This document shows positions 25,320-34,377 of a stretch of 63,644 bases of DNA, piece by piece. Location: positions 1 to 63,644 of the forward strand of contig JAEEJA010000081.1 in assembly GCA_016281605.1 (NCBI GenBank), read 5' to 3'. The translations under genes were made by a program, and so were the position numbers. Source of the DNA: Lachnospiraceae bacterium (GTDB taxonomy: Bacteria; Bacillota; Clostridia; Lachnospirales; Lachnospiraceae). The first letter of the stretch is position 1. Every line of letters begins with the position of its first letter. The notes under the pieces are model-generated. The model was given only the letters and a program-made list of their open reading frames with translations. It searched no databases and had not been told where the DNA came from.

Positions 25320-27050
25320 TCATGATGCAAACTGCGTTTTGTACAATTTCTCATAAAATCCTTTCTTTTCAAGTAACTCTTCATGATTACCTTCTTCTAT
25401 AACTCTGCCCTTATCAAGCACAAAGATACAGTCTGCATTTTTAATAGTCGACAATCTGTGGGCAACTATCAGAGATGTTCTTCCCTCCATAAGTTTATCA
25501 AAAGCCTTCACAACCTTTATCTCTGTTAATGTATCTATATTTGATGTCGCTTCGTCGAGTATAAGAACCTCCGGTTTTTTAAGCATAACCCTTGCGATAC
25601 ATATAAGCTGTTTTTGACCGGCTGACAAGTTGGTCCCTGTTTCTGATATATAGGTATCATACCCCTCAGGCATCCTTTTGATAAATGAATCGGCATAACA
25701 CGCCTTAGCGGCTTCAACAATCTCCTCCATAGTAGCATCAGGTTTTCCATAGGCTATATTTTCTGCTATAGTACCTGATAAAAGATATGTATCCTGAAGC
25801 ACCATACCTATATGCTCTCTTACTTCTCTAAAGCTCATCTCTTTTATATTCTTACCACCTAATGTAATAATACCGGTCATAGGTTCATAGAATCTCATAA
25901 TAAGATTAATAATTGTTGTTTTACCGCAACCGGTTGGTCCAACGATTGCACACTTATGTCCCGGTCTTAAATCCATATCCACATCTTCGATTATAATCTG
26001 ATTTTCGTTATATCCAAATTTTACATCTTTAAGAGCAAGCGTTCCATCAAATGAATTTTCAAAATCAGCATCCTCTTCCCCTGCGATATCCTCTATCTCA
26101 GGTAATTCAAGAAAATCAAAAACTCTTTTAGCGCAGGCAAGTGCATTGGTAAGCTCTGTTATAACATTTGATATATCATTAAAGGGTTTAGTATATTGAT
26201 TTGCATAAGAAAGAAAACTTGAAAGTACTCCTACTGTAATAAATCCTTTCGTTACAAAGATAACACCAGTAATACCGACAGCTGCGTAAACAAGATTATT
26301 TACAAACCTAGTAGCAGGATTTGTAATTGAAGAGTAAAATGTAGCTTTTAAAGAATAGTCAGACAATTTATTATTTATCTCATCAAACTTTTCTATAGCT
26401 CTTTCTTCATAGGAGTAGGCTTGTATAACTTGTTCATTAGGGATGATTTCATTTATCATGGAAACCTGATCGCTTCTGGTAAGCGACTGCATGGTAAACA
26501 TATTGTAGGACCTTTTAGCAATAAATGATGCCACAAAAAATGAAACGGGAGTAAGTACTACAACTCCTATAGTAATATATACATTTTGTGAAAGCATAAA
26601 AAAAATTGTAATAAGTATTGTGAAAATACTTACAAATGCCTGTGAAAAACCTAAGAGAAGTCCATCTCCTATACTATCTATATCGGCTGTCATTCTGGAA
26701 AGTAAGTCTCCCGACTTTACAGAATCAACCTGCGAGCACGGAACTTTCTGCAACTTTTCTATAGTAGCATTTCTAAGCTCTTCAACAATATTATAGGTTA
26801 TATTGTTATTAAGCACTCCCATTATCCACTGGGAAATAACTGTAATCAATATACAGATTCCCATATAAAGAAGTTCTGTTTTAATCCCCTTAAAATCGAC
26901 TCCGTTTTCAATCATATAATCAATCGCACGAGCCGTTAATATTGGCAGATAAAGAGCGCTTATTACTCTAATCAGTCCAAATATACAAGATAATAAAAGC
27001 TTATACTTTGATCTGCCTATGAAGATTAATAGTTTTTTTATTGTTTTCAT
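25320..27050 (-). CDS. ABC exporter half-transporter, subunit B (consensus ATPase)
   Basis: A 576-residue half-transporter: about six membrane helices (1-310), then one ABC ATPase. Walker A is GPTGCGKTT, the signature LSAGQKQ, Walker B VLILDEATSNID with the catalytic Glu, and the switch is VAHRLSTI. It pairs with the product of the overlapping upstream gene (ATGA overlap, 27047-27050), giving a heterodimeric exporter of the BmrCD/LmrCD sort. Substrates of such pumps range over drugs, lipids and peptides and cannot be told from sequence. AGGAGG precedes the ATG. Confidence 0.92.
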   Translation of the reverse strand: MKTIKKLLIFIGRSKYKLLLSCIFGLIRVISALYLPILTARAIDYMIENGVDFKGIKTELLYMGICILITVISQWIMGVLNNNITYNIVEELRNATIEKLQKVPCSQVDSVKSGDLLSRMTADIDSIGDGLLLGFSQAFVSIFTILITIFFMLSQNVYITIGVVVLTPVSFFVASFIAKRSYNMFTMQSLTRSDQVSMINEIIPNEQVIQAYSYEERAIEKFDEINNKLSDYSLKATFYSSITNPATRFVNNLVYAAVGITGVIFVTKGFITVGVLSSFLSYANQYTKPFNDISNVITELTNALACAKRVFDFLELPEIEDIAGEEDADFENSFDGTLALKDVKFGYNENQIIIEDVDMDLRPGHKCAIVGPTGCGKTTIINLIMRFYEPMTGIITLGGKNIKEMSFREVREHIGMVLQDTYLLSGTIAENIAYGKPDATMEEIVEAAKACYADSFIKRMPEGYDTYISETGTNLSAGQKQLICIARVMLKKPEVLILDEATSNIDTLTEIKVVKAFDKLMEGRTSLIVAHRLSTIKNADCIFVLDKGRVIEEGNHEELLEKKGFYEKLYKTQFAS

Positions 27051-28789
27051 TCTATTTCCTCCTCGGCATCTGATATTATCTTCTGTGACTCACATATATC
27101 CCTGTAAACATCGCAGGTCTTAAGTAGTTCTTCGTGACTACCCTCTCCTGCTATATGTCCATCATCCATTACAATTATTCTGTCGCAGTCCAAAATTGTG
27201 GACACCCTTTGAGAAACAATAATAGATGCATGAGGGTAACCCATGCTCTTTAAGTTCTTTCTTACTGCTGCATCCGTCTTATAATCAAGGGCACTGAAGC
27301 AATCATCCAATATTAATAATTCAGGTTTTCTTACTATACCACGAGCTATGTTTAATCTCTGTTTTTGACCTCCTGAAAGGTTCTTAGCATTCTCAGTAAG
27401 TTTAAAAGAAATCCCTCCCTTTTTTTGAGAAACAAATTCATAGCTTTCGGAAATCTTTAGTGCGTAAATTATCTCTTCATCCGAAGCAGAACTTGCACTA
27501 ACCTTTAGATTATCTCTTATACTTCCGGATAATAAACTTACCCTTTGAAGAACTATGGACATATACCCTCTAAGCGTGCTTATCTTATAATCCTTTATAT
27601 TTATTCCCTTATATATGATACTTCCTCCGGATGTATCCATAAATCTGGGTATCATATGTACCAAAGTCGACTTACCACTACCGGTACTTCCAATAATTCC
27701 TATAGTTTCTCCCATATCCAAAGTAAAACTTATATCAGAAACAGCCTCCTCTGAAGCACCCGGATAAGTATATGAAACATTATCAAATATCAGCAGATGC
27801 TCATAATCAGTTTTTATTGTATCCACACCTGTCTCTATATCAAATTCCGGCACTGTATCCAGTATACTTTGAAGTCTGTCACCGCAAGCAACAGCCTTTG
27901 TTGTAAGAATTATGGTATCAGCAAGCTTTATTAATTCTGTAAGTATTTGAGTCATATAATTAATCAAAGCTATAAGCTGTCCGGTTTTTAACCCACCTAT
28001 TTCAACCTGCACTCCTCCAAACCAAACCACAAAAAGAAGAGCTGCATTTAATATAAGATAGGTAAGAGGATTCATGGAAGCTGCTATACTACCCACCTTC
28101 ATCTGTACTTTTTTCAAAAGATTATTATCCTCTTTAAAATCTCTTACAGCATCGTCCTCTTTATTAAAAGCACGTATTACTCTTATACCTGCTATATTTT
28201 CCTCAGTTCTTCTTGTGAGCTTATCTAAAGAAGCCTGAACTTTTTTATACAAAGGCATGGTTATTAACATAATAGAAAATATAACGATAGATAAGAGAGG
28301 TATCATAACAGCAAAGATAAATCCCTCTTTTATATCAATTGTAAAAGAAAGAATAACAGCTCCTATCACTATAAAAGGAGAACGTAAAAAAAGCCTCAGA
28401 GCCATATTGATGCCTGCTTGAAGCTGATTTAGGTCGCTTGTTAACCTTGTAATAAGTGTGGAAGAGCCGGTCTCTCCTATCTGTGAAACCGATAATTTCT
28501 GAATATGCTTAAAAAGCGCACTTCTAAGTTCTTTTGAAAAGCCTGTCGCTGCTTTTGCTGCAAAATATTGGGCTGTGATAGAGCAGGTAAGCCCTATAAC
28601 AGCCAAAAGTACCAAAAGTGCACCCATCTTAAATATAACACTGCCTGCTTCACCTGAAACACCCTCATCAATCATTTTTGCCATAACAAGCGGTACAAAA
28701 AGATCAAAAAGTGCTTCTAAAAGCTTAAAAAGTGGTCCGAGTACACATTCCAATTTATAATTCTTTAGATATACAAATAACTTTTTCAT
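27047..28789 (-). CDS. ABC exporter half-transporter, subunit A (degenerate ATPase site)
   Basis: A 580-residue half-transporter with an N-terminal membrane domain and an ABC ATPase. Walker A is GSTGSGKST and the signature LSGGQKQR, but Walker B ends LLILDDCFSALD: the catalytic Glu is Asp, and the switch region reads VSQRVST, with Gln where His is usual. This is the degenerate-site partner expected in a heterodimeric exporter, with subunit B (25320-27050) providing the active residues. The gene starts two bases after the methyltransferase stop codon, so it belongs to the same transcript. Confidence 0.92.
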   Translation of the reverse strand: MKKLFVYLKNYKLECVLGPLFKLLEALFDLFVPLVMAKMIDEGVSGEAGSVIFKMGALLVLLAVIGLTCSITAQYFAAKAATGFSKELRSALFKHIQKLSVSQIGETGSSTLITRLTSDLNQLQAGINMALRLFLRSPFIVIGAVILSFTIDIKEGFIFAVMIPLLSIVIFSIMLITMPLYKKVQASLDKLTRRTEENIAGIRVIRAFNKEDDAVRDFKEDNNLLKKVQMKVGSIAASMNPLTYLILNAALLFVVWFGGVQVEIGGLKTGQLIALINYMTQILTELIKLADTIILTTKAVACGDRLQSILDTVPEFDIETGVDTIKTDYEHLLIFDNVSYTYPGASEEAVSDISFTLDMGETIGIIGSTGSGKSTLVHMIPRFMDTSGGSIIYKGINIKDYKISTLRGYMSIVLQRVSLLSGSIRDNLKVSASSASDEEIIYALKISESYEFVSQKKGGISFKLTENAKNLSGGQKQRLNIARGIVRKPELLILDDCFSALDYKTDAAVRKNLKSMGYPHASIIVSQRVSTILDCDRIIVMDDGHIAGEGSHEELLKTCDVYRDICESQKIISDAEEEIE

Positions 28790-28791
28790 GA

Positions 28792-29952
28792 CTATGCATT
28801 ATCCTCTTTTAGAGGAGCTTTTCTCTTTGGCTTCGCTCCCATATAACTATAAAATCTGGTTTGCATCATCCCATTATATATCTTTCTGTTTTTATCGGCT
28901 TTTCTGCCAATATACTTCTCTGCGTCTTCAAAGCCTGTAATAAGAAACATAGACCAGTCATCGAGAGACCTGTAAACTTCCCCTATTTCCTTATAAAGCT
29001 TCGACATATTTTTCTTTTCATCAAGTCTTTCTCCGTAGGGCGGATTAGTAATTATAAAACCATACTTTTTTCTATGTGAAAGTTCACTTACAGCCTTTCT
29101 CTGAAGATGTATATGCTCGTAAACCCCTGCATCCCGGGCATTTGCTATAGCAGCTTCTATAGCAGTTTCATCTATATCATATCCCTGTATATCCATAGTG
29201 ATATCTTCAGTTATCAGGTCATTAGCTTCATTTACAGCTTCATACCACCACTTCTTTGGTATAATATTTTTATAAGCTTCTGCCTGAAATTCCCTATTCA
29301 TACCCGGAGCCATGTTCATGCCTATCATAGCAGCCTCTATAGGAAATGTACCGCTTCCGCAAAAAGGATCAACTAAAATCCTGTCTGCCTTCCATGGTGT
29401 AAGCATAATAAGTGCAGCCGCAAGAGTCTCTGTAATCGGAGCCTTAACGGTAGCCTTTCTGTATCCCCTCTTATGAAGAGAAGCTCCCGATGTATCGAGT
29501 CCTACAGTTACTATATCGTTCATGATGGTGACTCTCAAAGGATACTCATCACCTGTTTCCGGAAAATCCGTAGTTTTATACTGTTTCGAAAGCTTTGTTA
29601 TGATAGCTTTCTTCATTATGGACTGTATATCACTGGGACTGTTATTACGACTTCTAACCGTAGTAACCTTCTTAACATAAACCCATGCATCTGCAGGTAT
29701 AAATCTCTTCCAGTCTATACTTTGAGTTCCGTCAAAAAGTTCATCGAAGTTAGTTGCCTTAAATTCTGCAATTTTTATTAATATTCTCTCAGCGGTTCTT
29801 ATGAAAATATTAGCTCTTGCAATAGCCGCCTCATCTCCGCAAAATGTAACCTTTCCGTTATCGGTCTTTACTATCTCGTAGCCAAGATTCGTTATTTCAC
29901 GTTTCAAAACTGCTTCAAGCCCGAAGTGACAAGGAGCAATATATTCAAACAT
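28792..29952 (-). CDS. THUMP-domain class I RNA methyltransferase (RlmL/YpsC-like)
   Basis: A 386-residue enzyme: N-terminal THUMP RNA-binding domain (about 45-160), then a Rossmann methyltransferase domain. VDPFCGSGTFPIEAA is the SAM-binding motif I, and ITNPPYGERL is the N6-Ade/N2-Gua type motif IV. It should methylate a guanine N2 in 23S rRNA, as the N-terminal half of RlmL does; YpsC-like proteins of Firmicutes lack the second half. AAAGGAAG precedes the ATG. It starts 25 bases after radA ends and runs into the ABC exporter genes. Confidence 0.92.
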   Translation of the reverse strand: MFEYIAPCHFGLEAVLKREITNLGYEIVKTDNGKVTFCGDEAAIARANIFIRTAERILIKIAEFKATNFDELFDGTQSIDWKRFIPADAWVYVKKVTTVRSRNNSPSDIQSIMKKAIITKLSKQYKTTDFPETGDEYPLRVTIMNDIVTVGLDTSGASLHKRGYRKATVKAPITETLAAALIMLTPWKADRILVDPFCGSGTFPIEAAMIGMNMAPGMNREFQAEAYKNIIPKKWWYEAVNEANDLITEDITMDIQGYDIDETAIEAAIANARDAGVYEHIHLQRKAVSELSHRKKYGFIITNPPYGERLDEKKNMSKLYKEIGEVYRSLDDWSMFLITGFEDAEKYIGRKADKNRKIYNGMMQTRFYSYMGAKPKRKAPLKEDNA

Positions 29953-29977
29953 CTTTACTTCCTTTCATACACTAATC

Positions 29978-31351
29978 CTATAATAATCTGAACAATTCCT
30001 TTACATTGGAGATTCCTACAAGCTTCATATCCTTCAATTCACTCTTTTCAAGCATAAGACTGTCTATGTTTACCTGTGGCATGATACATAGTGAGAATCC
30101 AAGCTTCGCAGCCTCTGATACTCTCTTCTCAGCCATATTGACAGCTCTTATCTCTCCTACAAGACCAACCTCTCCAAACATTATGGTTTTTTTATCAACT
30201 TCCTTATCCTTGCAACTTGAGATAATGGCACCAATAATAGCCAAATCCATAGCAGGCTCGGTAATTCTCAGGCCTCCTGCTATATTGATATAAACATCAA
30301 GTTCTCCTACATAAATTCCTATTCTTTTTTCTATTACAGCAAGCAACAGATTTAATCTGTTAAAATCTGTTCCGGTAGCTGTTCTTCTGGGGAGATTAAA
30401 AGAAGTTCTGGCACAGAGCGCCTGTATCTCTACCAGGATAGGTCTCGTACCCTCTAATGAACATGAAACAACCGAACCCGCTTCACCCTCAGGTCTTCCC
30501 GCCAGCATGTACTCCGATGCATTTTTAACTTCATGAAGTCCGTCACCCTGCATCTCAAATACTCCGACTTCGTTAGTTGAACCGAATCTGTTTTTCACTG
30601 CACGTAAGAATCTGTAAGCCGCTCCGCTTTCGTTCTCAAAGTAGAGAACGGTATCAACCATGTGCTCCAGTACTCTTGGACCCGCCACAACGCCCTCTTT
30701 AGTTACGTGTCCAACTAAAAATATACTTACCGGAAGCGTTTTAGCAAGCTTTAAAAAAACTCCTGTTGCTTCTCTAATCTGAGCAACAGAACCGGGCGCC
30801 TGTCCAAGCTCTGTACTTAACATGGTCTGAATGGAGTCTATTATAACCACATCCGGCTTTATATCGTTAATATGCGAAACAACTACTTCTATGTCTGTCT
30901 CGCTTAAAATAAGCATTTCATTATTAAAAGCCGGCAATCTGTCGGCTCTCATCTTAATCTGTCTGGCTGACTCTTCTCCCGATACATAAAGAACACTTTT
31001 CCCACCTTCGCTAAGATTTCTGCACATCTGTAATAATAATGTGGACTTACCGATACCGGGATCGCCTCCGACAAGTATCATGGAGCCGGCAACTATGCCG
31101 CCTCCAAGTACTCTGTCAAGCTCTCCTATGTTTGTAAGAGTCCGCTCTTGATTTTCAATATTAACCTGTGATAATTTCAAAGGTTTTGTGTTTTTCTTGA
31201 GTATATAGCTATCATGTCCCTTTACTTGAGATACTCTCTCTTCTGTAAAACTATCCCAAGCCTTACAGGAAGGGCACTGTCCAAGCCACTTAGATGACTC
31301 ATAGCCACACTCTTTACAAAAAAACACGGATTTCTTAGTTGTTTTTGCCAT
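29978..31351 (-). CDS. radA: DNA repair protein RadA
   Basis: A 457-residue ATPase that helps branch migration in recombination. Order: N-terminal zinc finger (Cys12, Cys15, Cys26, Cys29 in CKECGYESSKWLGQCPSC), a RecA-like ATPase with GGDPGIGKS, the RadA-specific motif KNRFG, and a C-terminal Lon-protease-like domain. All hallmark residues are present. The ribosome site is weak, and the ATG is only two bases from the stop of the preceding gene, so translation is probably coupled. Confidence 0.97.
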   Translation of the reverse strand: MAKTTKKSVFFCKECGYESSKWLGQCPSCKAWDSFTEERVSQVKGHDSYILKKNTKPLKLSQVNIENQERTLTNIGELDRVLGGGIVAGSMILVGGDPGIGKSTLLLQMCRNLSEGGKSVLYVSGEESARQIKMRADRLPAFNNEMLILSETDIEVVVSHINDIKPDVVIIDSIQTMLSTELGQAPGSVAQIREATGVFLKLAKTLPVSIFLVGHVTKEGVVAGPRVLEHMVDTVLYFENESGAAYRFLRAVKNRFGSTNEVGVFEMQGDGLHEVKNASEYMLAGRPEGEAGSVVSCSLEGTRPILVEIQALCARTSFNLPRRTATGTDFNRLNLLLAVIEKRIGIYVGELDVYINIAGGLRITEPAMDLAIIGAIISSCKDKEVDKKTIMFGEVGLVGEIRAVNMAEKRVSEAAKLGFSLCIMPQVNIDSLMLEKSELKDMKLVGISNVKELFRLL

Positions 31352-31353
31352 AA

Positions 31354-31767
31354 TCAGCTCTTTTCAACTTTTATTTCTGACATACTGTCTTTATCAAGAA
31401 TAACACTTAATACGAGCTTTCCGCCAAGATTTGTCTTCATCTTACCAAGGCTTGTGCCATTCTCAAGCACCTTGTACTCTGTTTCAGGTTCTAAGCCTAT
31501 AGTAATAGATGAATCTGTTGTTCCATAAACCTTGAATTCAGTAACCTGATCATCTGACTTGAAATTAGTTACACATGTTCCCGGAACTGATTCATATACA
31601 AATAAGCCATTCTTCTCAAGCTTGGTAATCTCATTAAAGGTTTTTACCTTATACATATCTCCATTGTGCTCAAAATCGGATAATTTGCTTTTTGTCTTGA
31701 GCTCATAGTTACCAAAACTAAGAGTACCATCTGCCTCTTTGCGTATGAGTTCGTCAATAACAGCCAT
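31354..31767 (-). CDS. Small conserved hypothetical protein
   Basis: A 137-residue acidic soluble protein without signal peptide or membrane helix. The pattern is strand-rich (LSFGNYELKTKSKLSDFE, KVKTFNEITKLEKNGLFVYE, then EPETEYKVLENGTSLGKMKT), suggesting a small beta-sandwich. I recall short Lachnospiraceae proteins like this carrying the automatic name endosialidase; nothing visible supports an enzyme. AAGGAGG precedes the ATG. It lies between clpC and radA and is coupled to radA (two-base gap), a position that hints at a role in the same stress or protein-quality context, but this is inference. Confidence 0.75.
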   Translation of the reverse strand: MAVIDELIRKEADGTLSFGNYELKTKSKLSDFEHNGDMYKVKTFNEITKLEKNGLFVYESVPGTCVTNFKSDDQVTEFKVYGTTDSSITIGLEPETEYKVLENGTSLGKMKTNLGGKLVLSVILDKDSMSEIKVEKS

Positions 31768-31895
31768 AATTGTCTGCCTCCTTGTTATTTTAATGAGGTG
31801 AGTTAATCCTATCTACACCCTCAATCATTTTACTTTTTTTAGAATAACATATAATCATTTAAATGGCTAGAACTTATTAAACTATTTTTTATCAT

Positions 31896-34340
31896 TTAAT
31901 TGATTTTAAAGAAAATACCGTCTTCACTTGCATCTACGAAGACTTCATCATCATTCTTTATATTTCCTTCAACTATACCCTCTGCCAGCTTATCTTCTAT
32001 GTTGGTCTGTATAGCCCTCTTAACAGGTCTGGCTCCATATACTCTGTCAAAGCCCTTCTTTGCAAGGTATGTAATAGCTTCATCCGAAAACTTAAGCTTT
32101 ATGCCGGTCTGATTAAATGCTCTTTCCTTTAGTTCCTTAAGCATGAGTCTTACTATGGATTTGATATTCTCTTCATTTAACATATGGAATACTATTATCT
32201 CATCAATACGGTTTATAAACTCAGGTCTAAACATCCTCTTAACCTCTTCCATAACCGCATCCTTCATCTTTTCATGATCGGATTCCTCCGTATCCTTTAC
32301 GCCAAAACCTAAGTGCTTAGGCTCTACTATTCTCTGTGCTCCCGCATTGGATGTCATAATGATAACAGTATTCTTAAAGCTTACCTTACGCCCCTGTGAA
32401 TCCGTTATATTTCCCTCATCAAGTATCTGGAGCATGATGTTAAATACATCCGGATGCGCCTTTTCTATCTCATCAAAAAGCACAACAGAGTAAGGATGCC
32501 TTCTAACCTTTTCAGAAAGCTGTCCGCCATCATCATACCCAACATATCCCGGAGGGGAACCTATCATCTTTGAAACACTGTGCTTTTCCATGTACTCCGA
32601 CATATCTACACGTATTATGTCGCTACTCTTACCAAAAACAGCATCCGCAAGTGTTTTAGACAGTTCAGTCTTACCAACTCCTGTAGGTCCAAGGAACAGA
32701 AATGAGCCGATAGGTCTGTTAGGGTCTTTTAATCCTGTCCTCCCTCTTCTTACCGCTCTCGCAACAGCTTTTACTGCTTCATGCTGACCTATAACTCTTT
32801 CATGAAGATAATCTTCTAAGTTTTTAAGCCTCTCAGTTTCCTCAAGATGAAGTCTCTGAACAGGAATCTTTGTCCAGCCTGCTATACACTCTGCAACTTC
32901 ATTTTCTGTTACTGTAAATTCCTTATTATCAGCCTCGTTTTCTCTGCGTTCTTCCTTAAGCTTTTCGATTTTTTCTTCTATTTCTCTCTGAGTTTTTTTA
33001 ATCTTTCCTGCAAGCTCGTATTCCTCATCCGTTATAGCCTCTTCCTTTTCTTCCTCAAGCTTTACAATTTCCTCTTCAAGCTCTCTTATTTCTGCGGATG
33101 GAATATACTTTCTTATTCCTGCTTTTGCACATGATTCATCTATAGCATCTATTGCCTTATCCGGAAGAAAACGATCACTTACATATCTTTCCGTAAGAGT
33201 AGCTGCTGCAATTACAGCTTCATCTGTTATTGTTACCTTATGATGCTTTTCATAAGCAGGCCTTAAGCCCTTTAGCATCTGTATGGTATCCTCTACACTC
33301 GGTTCCTCCACAACTACTGATTGGAATCTTCTCTCTAAGGCAGCGTCCTTCTCTATGCGCTTTCTGTACTCTTCACCCGTAGTAGCCCCTATAAGCTGTA
33401 TCTCACCTCTTGCCAAAGATGGTTTAAGTATGTTGGCCGCATCGGTTGAGCCTTCAGAGCTTCCTGCTCCTATAACAGTATGTATCTCATCTATAAAAAG
33501 AAGTATATTTCCAGCCTTTGAAGCCTCTGCTATAGCTCTCTTTATGCGCTCCTCAAAATCACCCCTATACTTTGAACCTGCTACCATACCGGCTATATCA
33601 AGAGTGATAATTCTCTTTCCAAGCATATTTTCAGGAACATCTCCGTTTACTATCTTTATGGCGAGTCCCTCAACAACAGCTGTTTTACCTACGCCTGGTT
33701 CTCCTATAAGACATGGATTATTCTTAGTTCTTCTCGATAGAATTTGTATAATTCTCTCTGTTTCGGTATCTCTGCAAAGAACTGCATCCAGTCTTCCTTC
33801 TTCAGCCGCAAGAGTTAAGTCCCTTCCAAATGTATCTAACATAGGTGTTGTAGATTTTTTCTTATTATTTTTTGCCGACAGATACTCATTTCTGGCTGCT
33901 GTCATATCTTCACCGGTAGCTGTCAAAGCATCCGTATATACCTTCTGAACATTTATATTCATAGTATTTAATATACGGACAGCTATACAATCATTCTCAA
34001 ACAAAAGAGATAAAAGTATATGCTCCGTTCCGGCTTGCTCTAATCCGTATTTCTGAGCAACTTTAATGGAATTATCCAGTATTCTCTGAGCTCTGGGTGT
34101 AAATTCACCCTTCTCCTTTACTGTAACTCCTCCATCAGAGCTTAAGATATCTCTGATTATTTCTTTAACCTTTGAAACATCTACCCTGTTTTCCTTAAGA
34201 ACCTTAGAAGCAACACCTTTATTCTCTATAAGAGCTACAAGTATATGCTCCGTTCCCACATAGGAGTGTCCAAGTGATACGGCAGCTTTCTTAGCCTTCT
34301 CTATCACATGTGCAGCACTTCTTGTAAATTTTTCTTTCAT
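31896..34340 (-). CDS. clpC: ATP-dependent Clp protease ATPase subunit ClpC
   Basis: An 814-residue Hsp100 unfoldase. The N domain has two Clp repeats (GHSYVGTEHILVALI, AGTEHILLSLL). AAA1 has GEPGVGKTA and LFIDEIHTV. A coiled middle region (about 410-470, Glu/Lys rich) follows, then AAA2 with GPTGVGKTE and LFDEIEKAH. It feeds proteins to ClpP. The usual Bacillus neighbours ctsR, mcsA and mcsB are absent. The ribosome site is weak (TAAGAAA). It sits 37 bases downstream of the SH3/glucosaminidase gene. Confidence 0.97.
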   Translation of the reverse strand: MKEKFTRSAAHVIEKAKKAAVSLGHSYVGTEHILVALIENKGVASKVLKENRVDVSKVKEIIRDILSSDGGVTVKEKGEFTPRAQRILDNSIKVAQKYGLEQAGTEHILLSLLFENDCIAVRILNTMNINVQKVYTDALTATGEDMTAARNEYLSAKNNKKKSTTPMLDTFGRDLTLAAEEGRLDAVLCRDTETERIIQILSRRTKNNPCLIGEPGVGKTAVVEGLAIKIVNGDVPENMLGKRIITLDIAGMVAGSKYRGDFEERIKRAIAEASKAGNILLFIDEIHTVIGAGSSEGSTDAANILKPSLARGEIQLIGATTGEEYRKRIEKDAALERRFQSVVVEEPSVEDTIQMLKGLRPAYEKHHKVTITDEAVIAAATLTERYVSDRFLPDKAIDAIDESCAKAGIRKYIPSAEIRELEEEIVKLEEEKEEAITDEEYELAGKIKKTQREIEEKIEKLKEERRENEADNKEFTVTENEVAECIAGWTKIPVQRLHLEETERLKNLEDYLHERVIGQHEAVKAVARAVRRGRTGLKDPNRPIGSFLFLGPTGVGKTELSKTLADAVFGKSSDIIRVDMSEYMEKHSVSKMIGSPPGYVGYDDGGQLSEKVRRHPYSVVLFDEIEKAHPDVFNIMLQILDEGNITDSQGRKVSFKNTVIIMTSNAGAQRIVEPKHLGFGVKDTEESDHEKMKDAVMEEVKRMFRPEFINRIDEIIVFHMLNEENIKSIVRLMLKELKERAFNQTGIKLKFSDEAITYLAKKGFDRVYGARPVKRAIQTNIEDKLAEGIVEGNIKNDDEVFVDASEDGIFFKIN

Positions 34341-34377
34341 AATTATTTCTTAAAGCCTTTCATTTTTATAGTCTTTT

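Noticed and set aside
33283..33948. Plus-strand 221-residue reading frame inside clpC
   Set aside because: Antisense to conserved ClpC AAA1 domain; no supporting start region.
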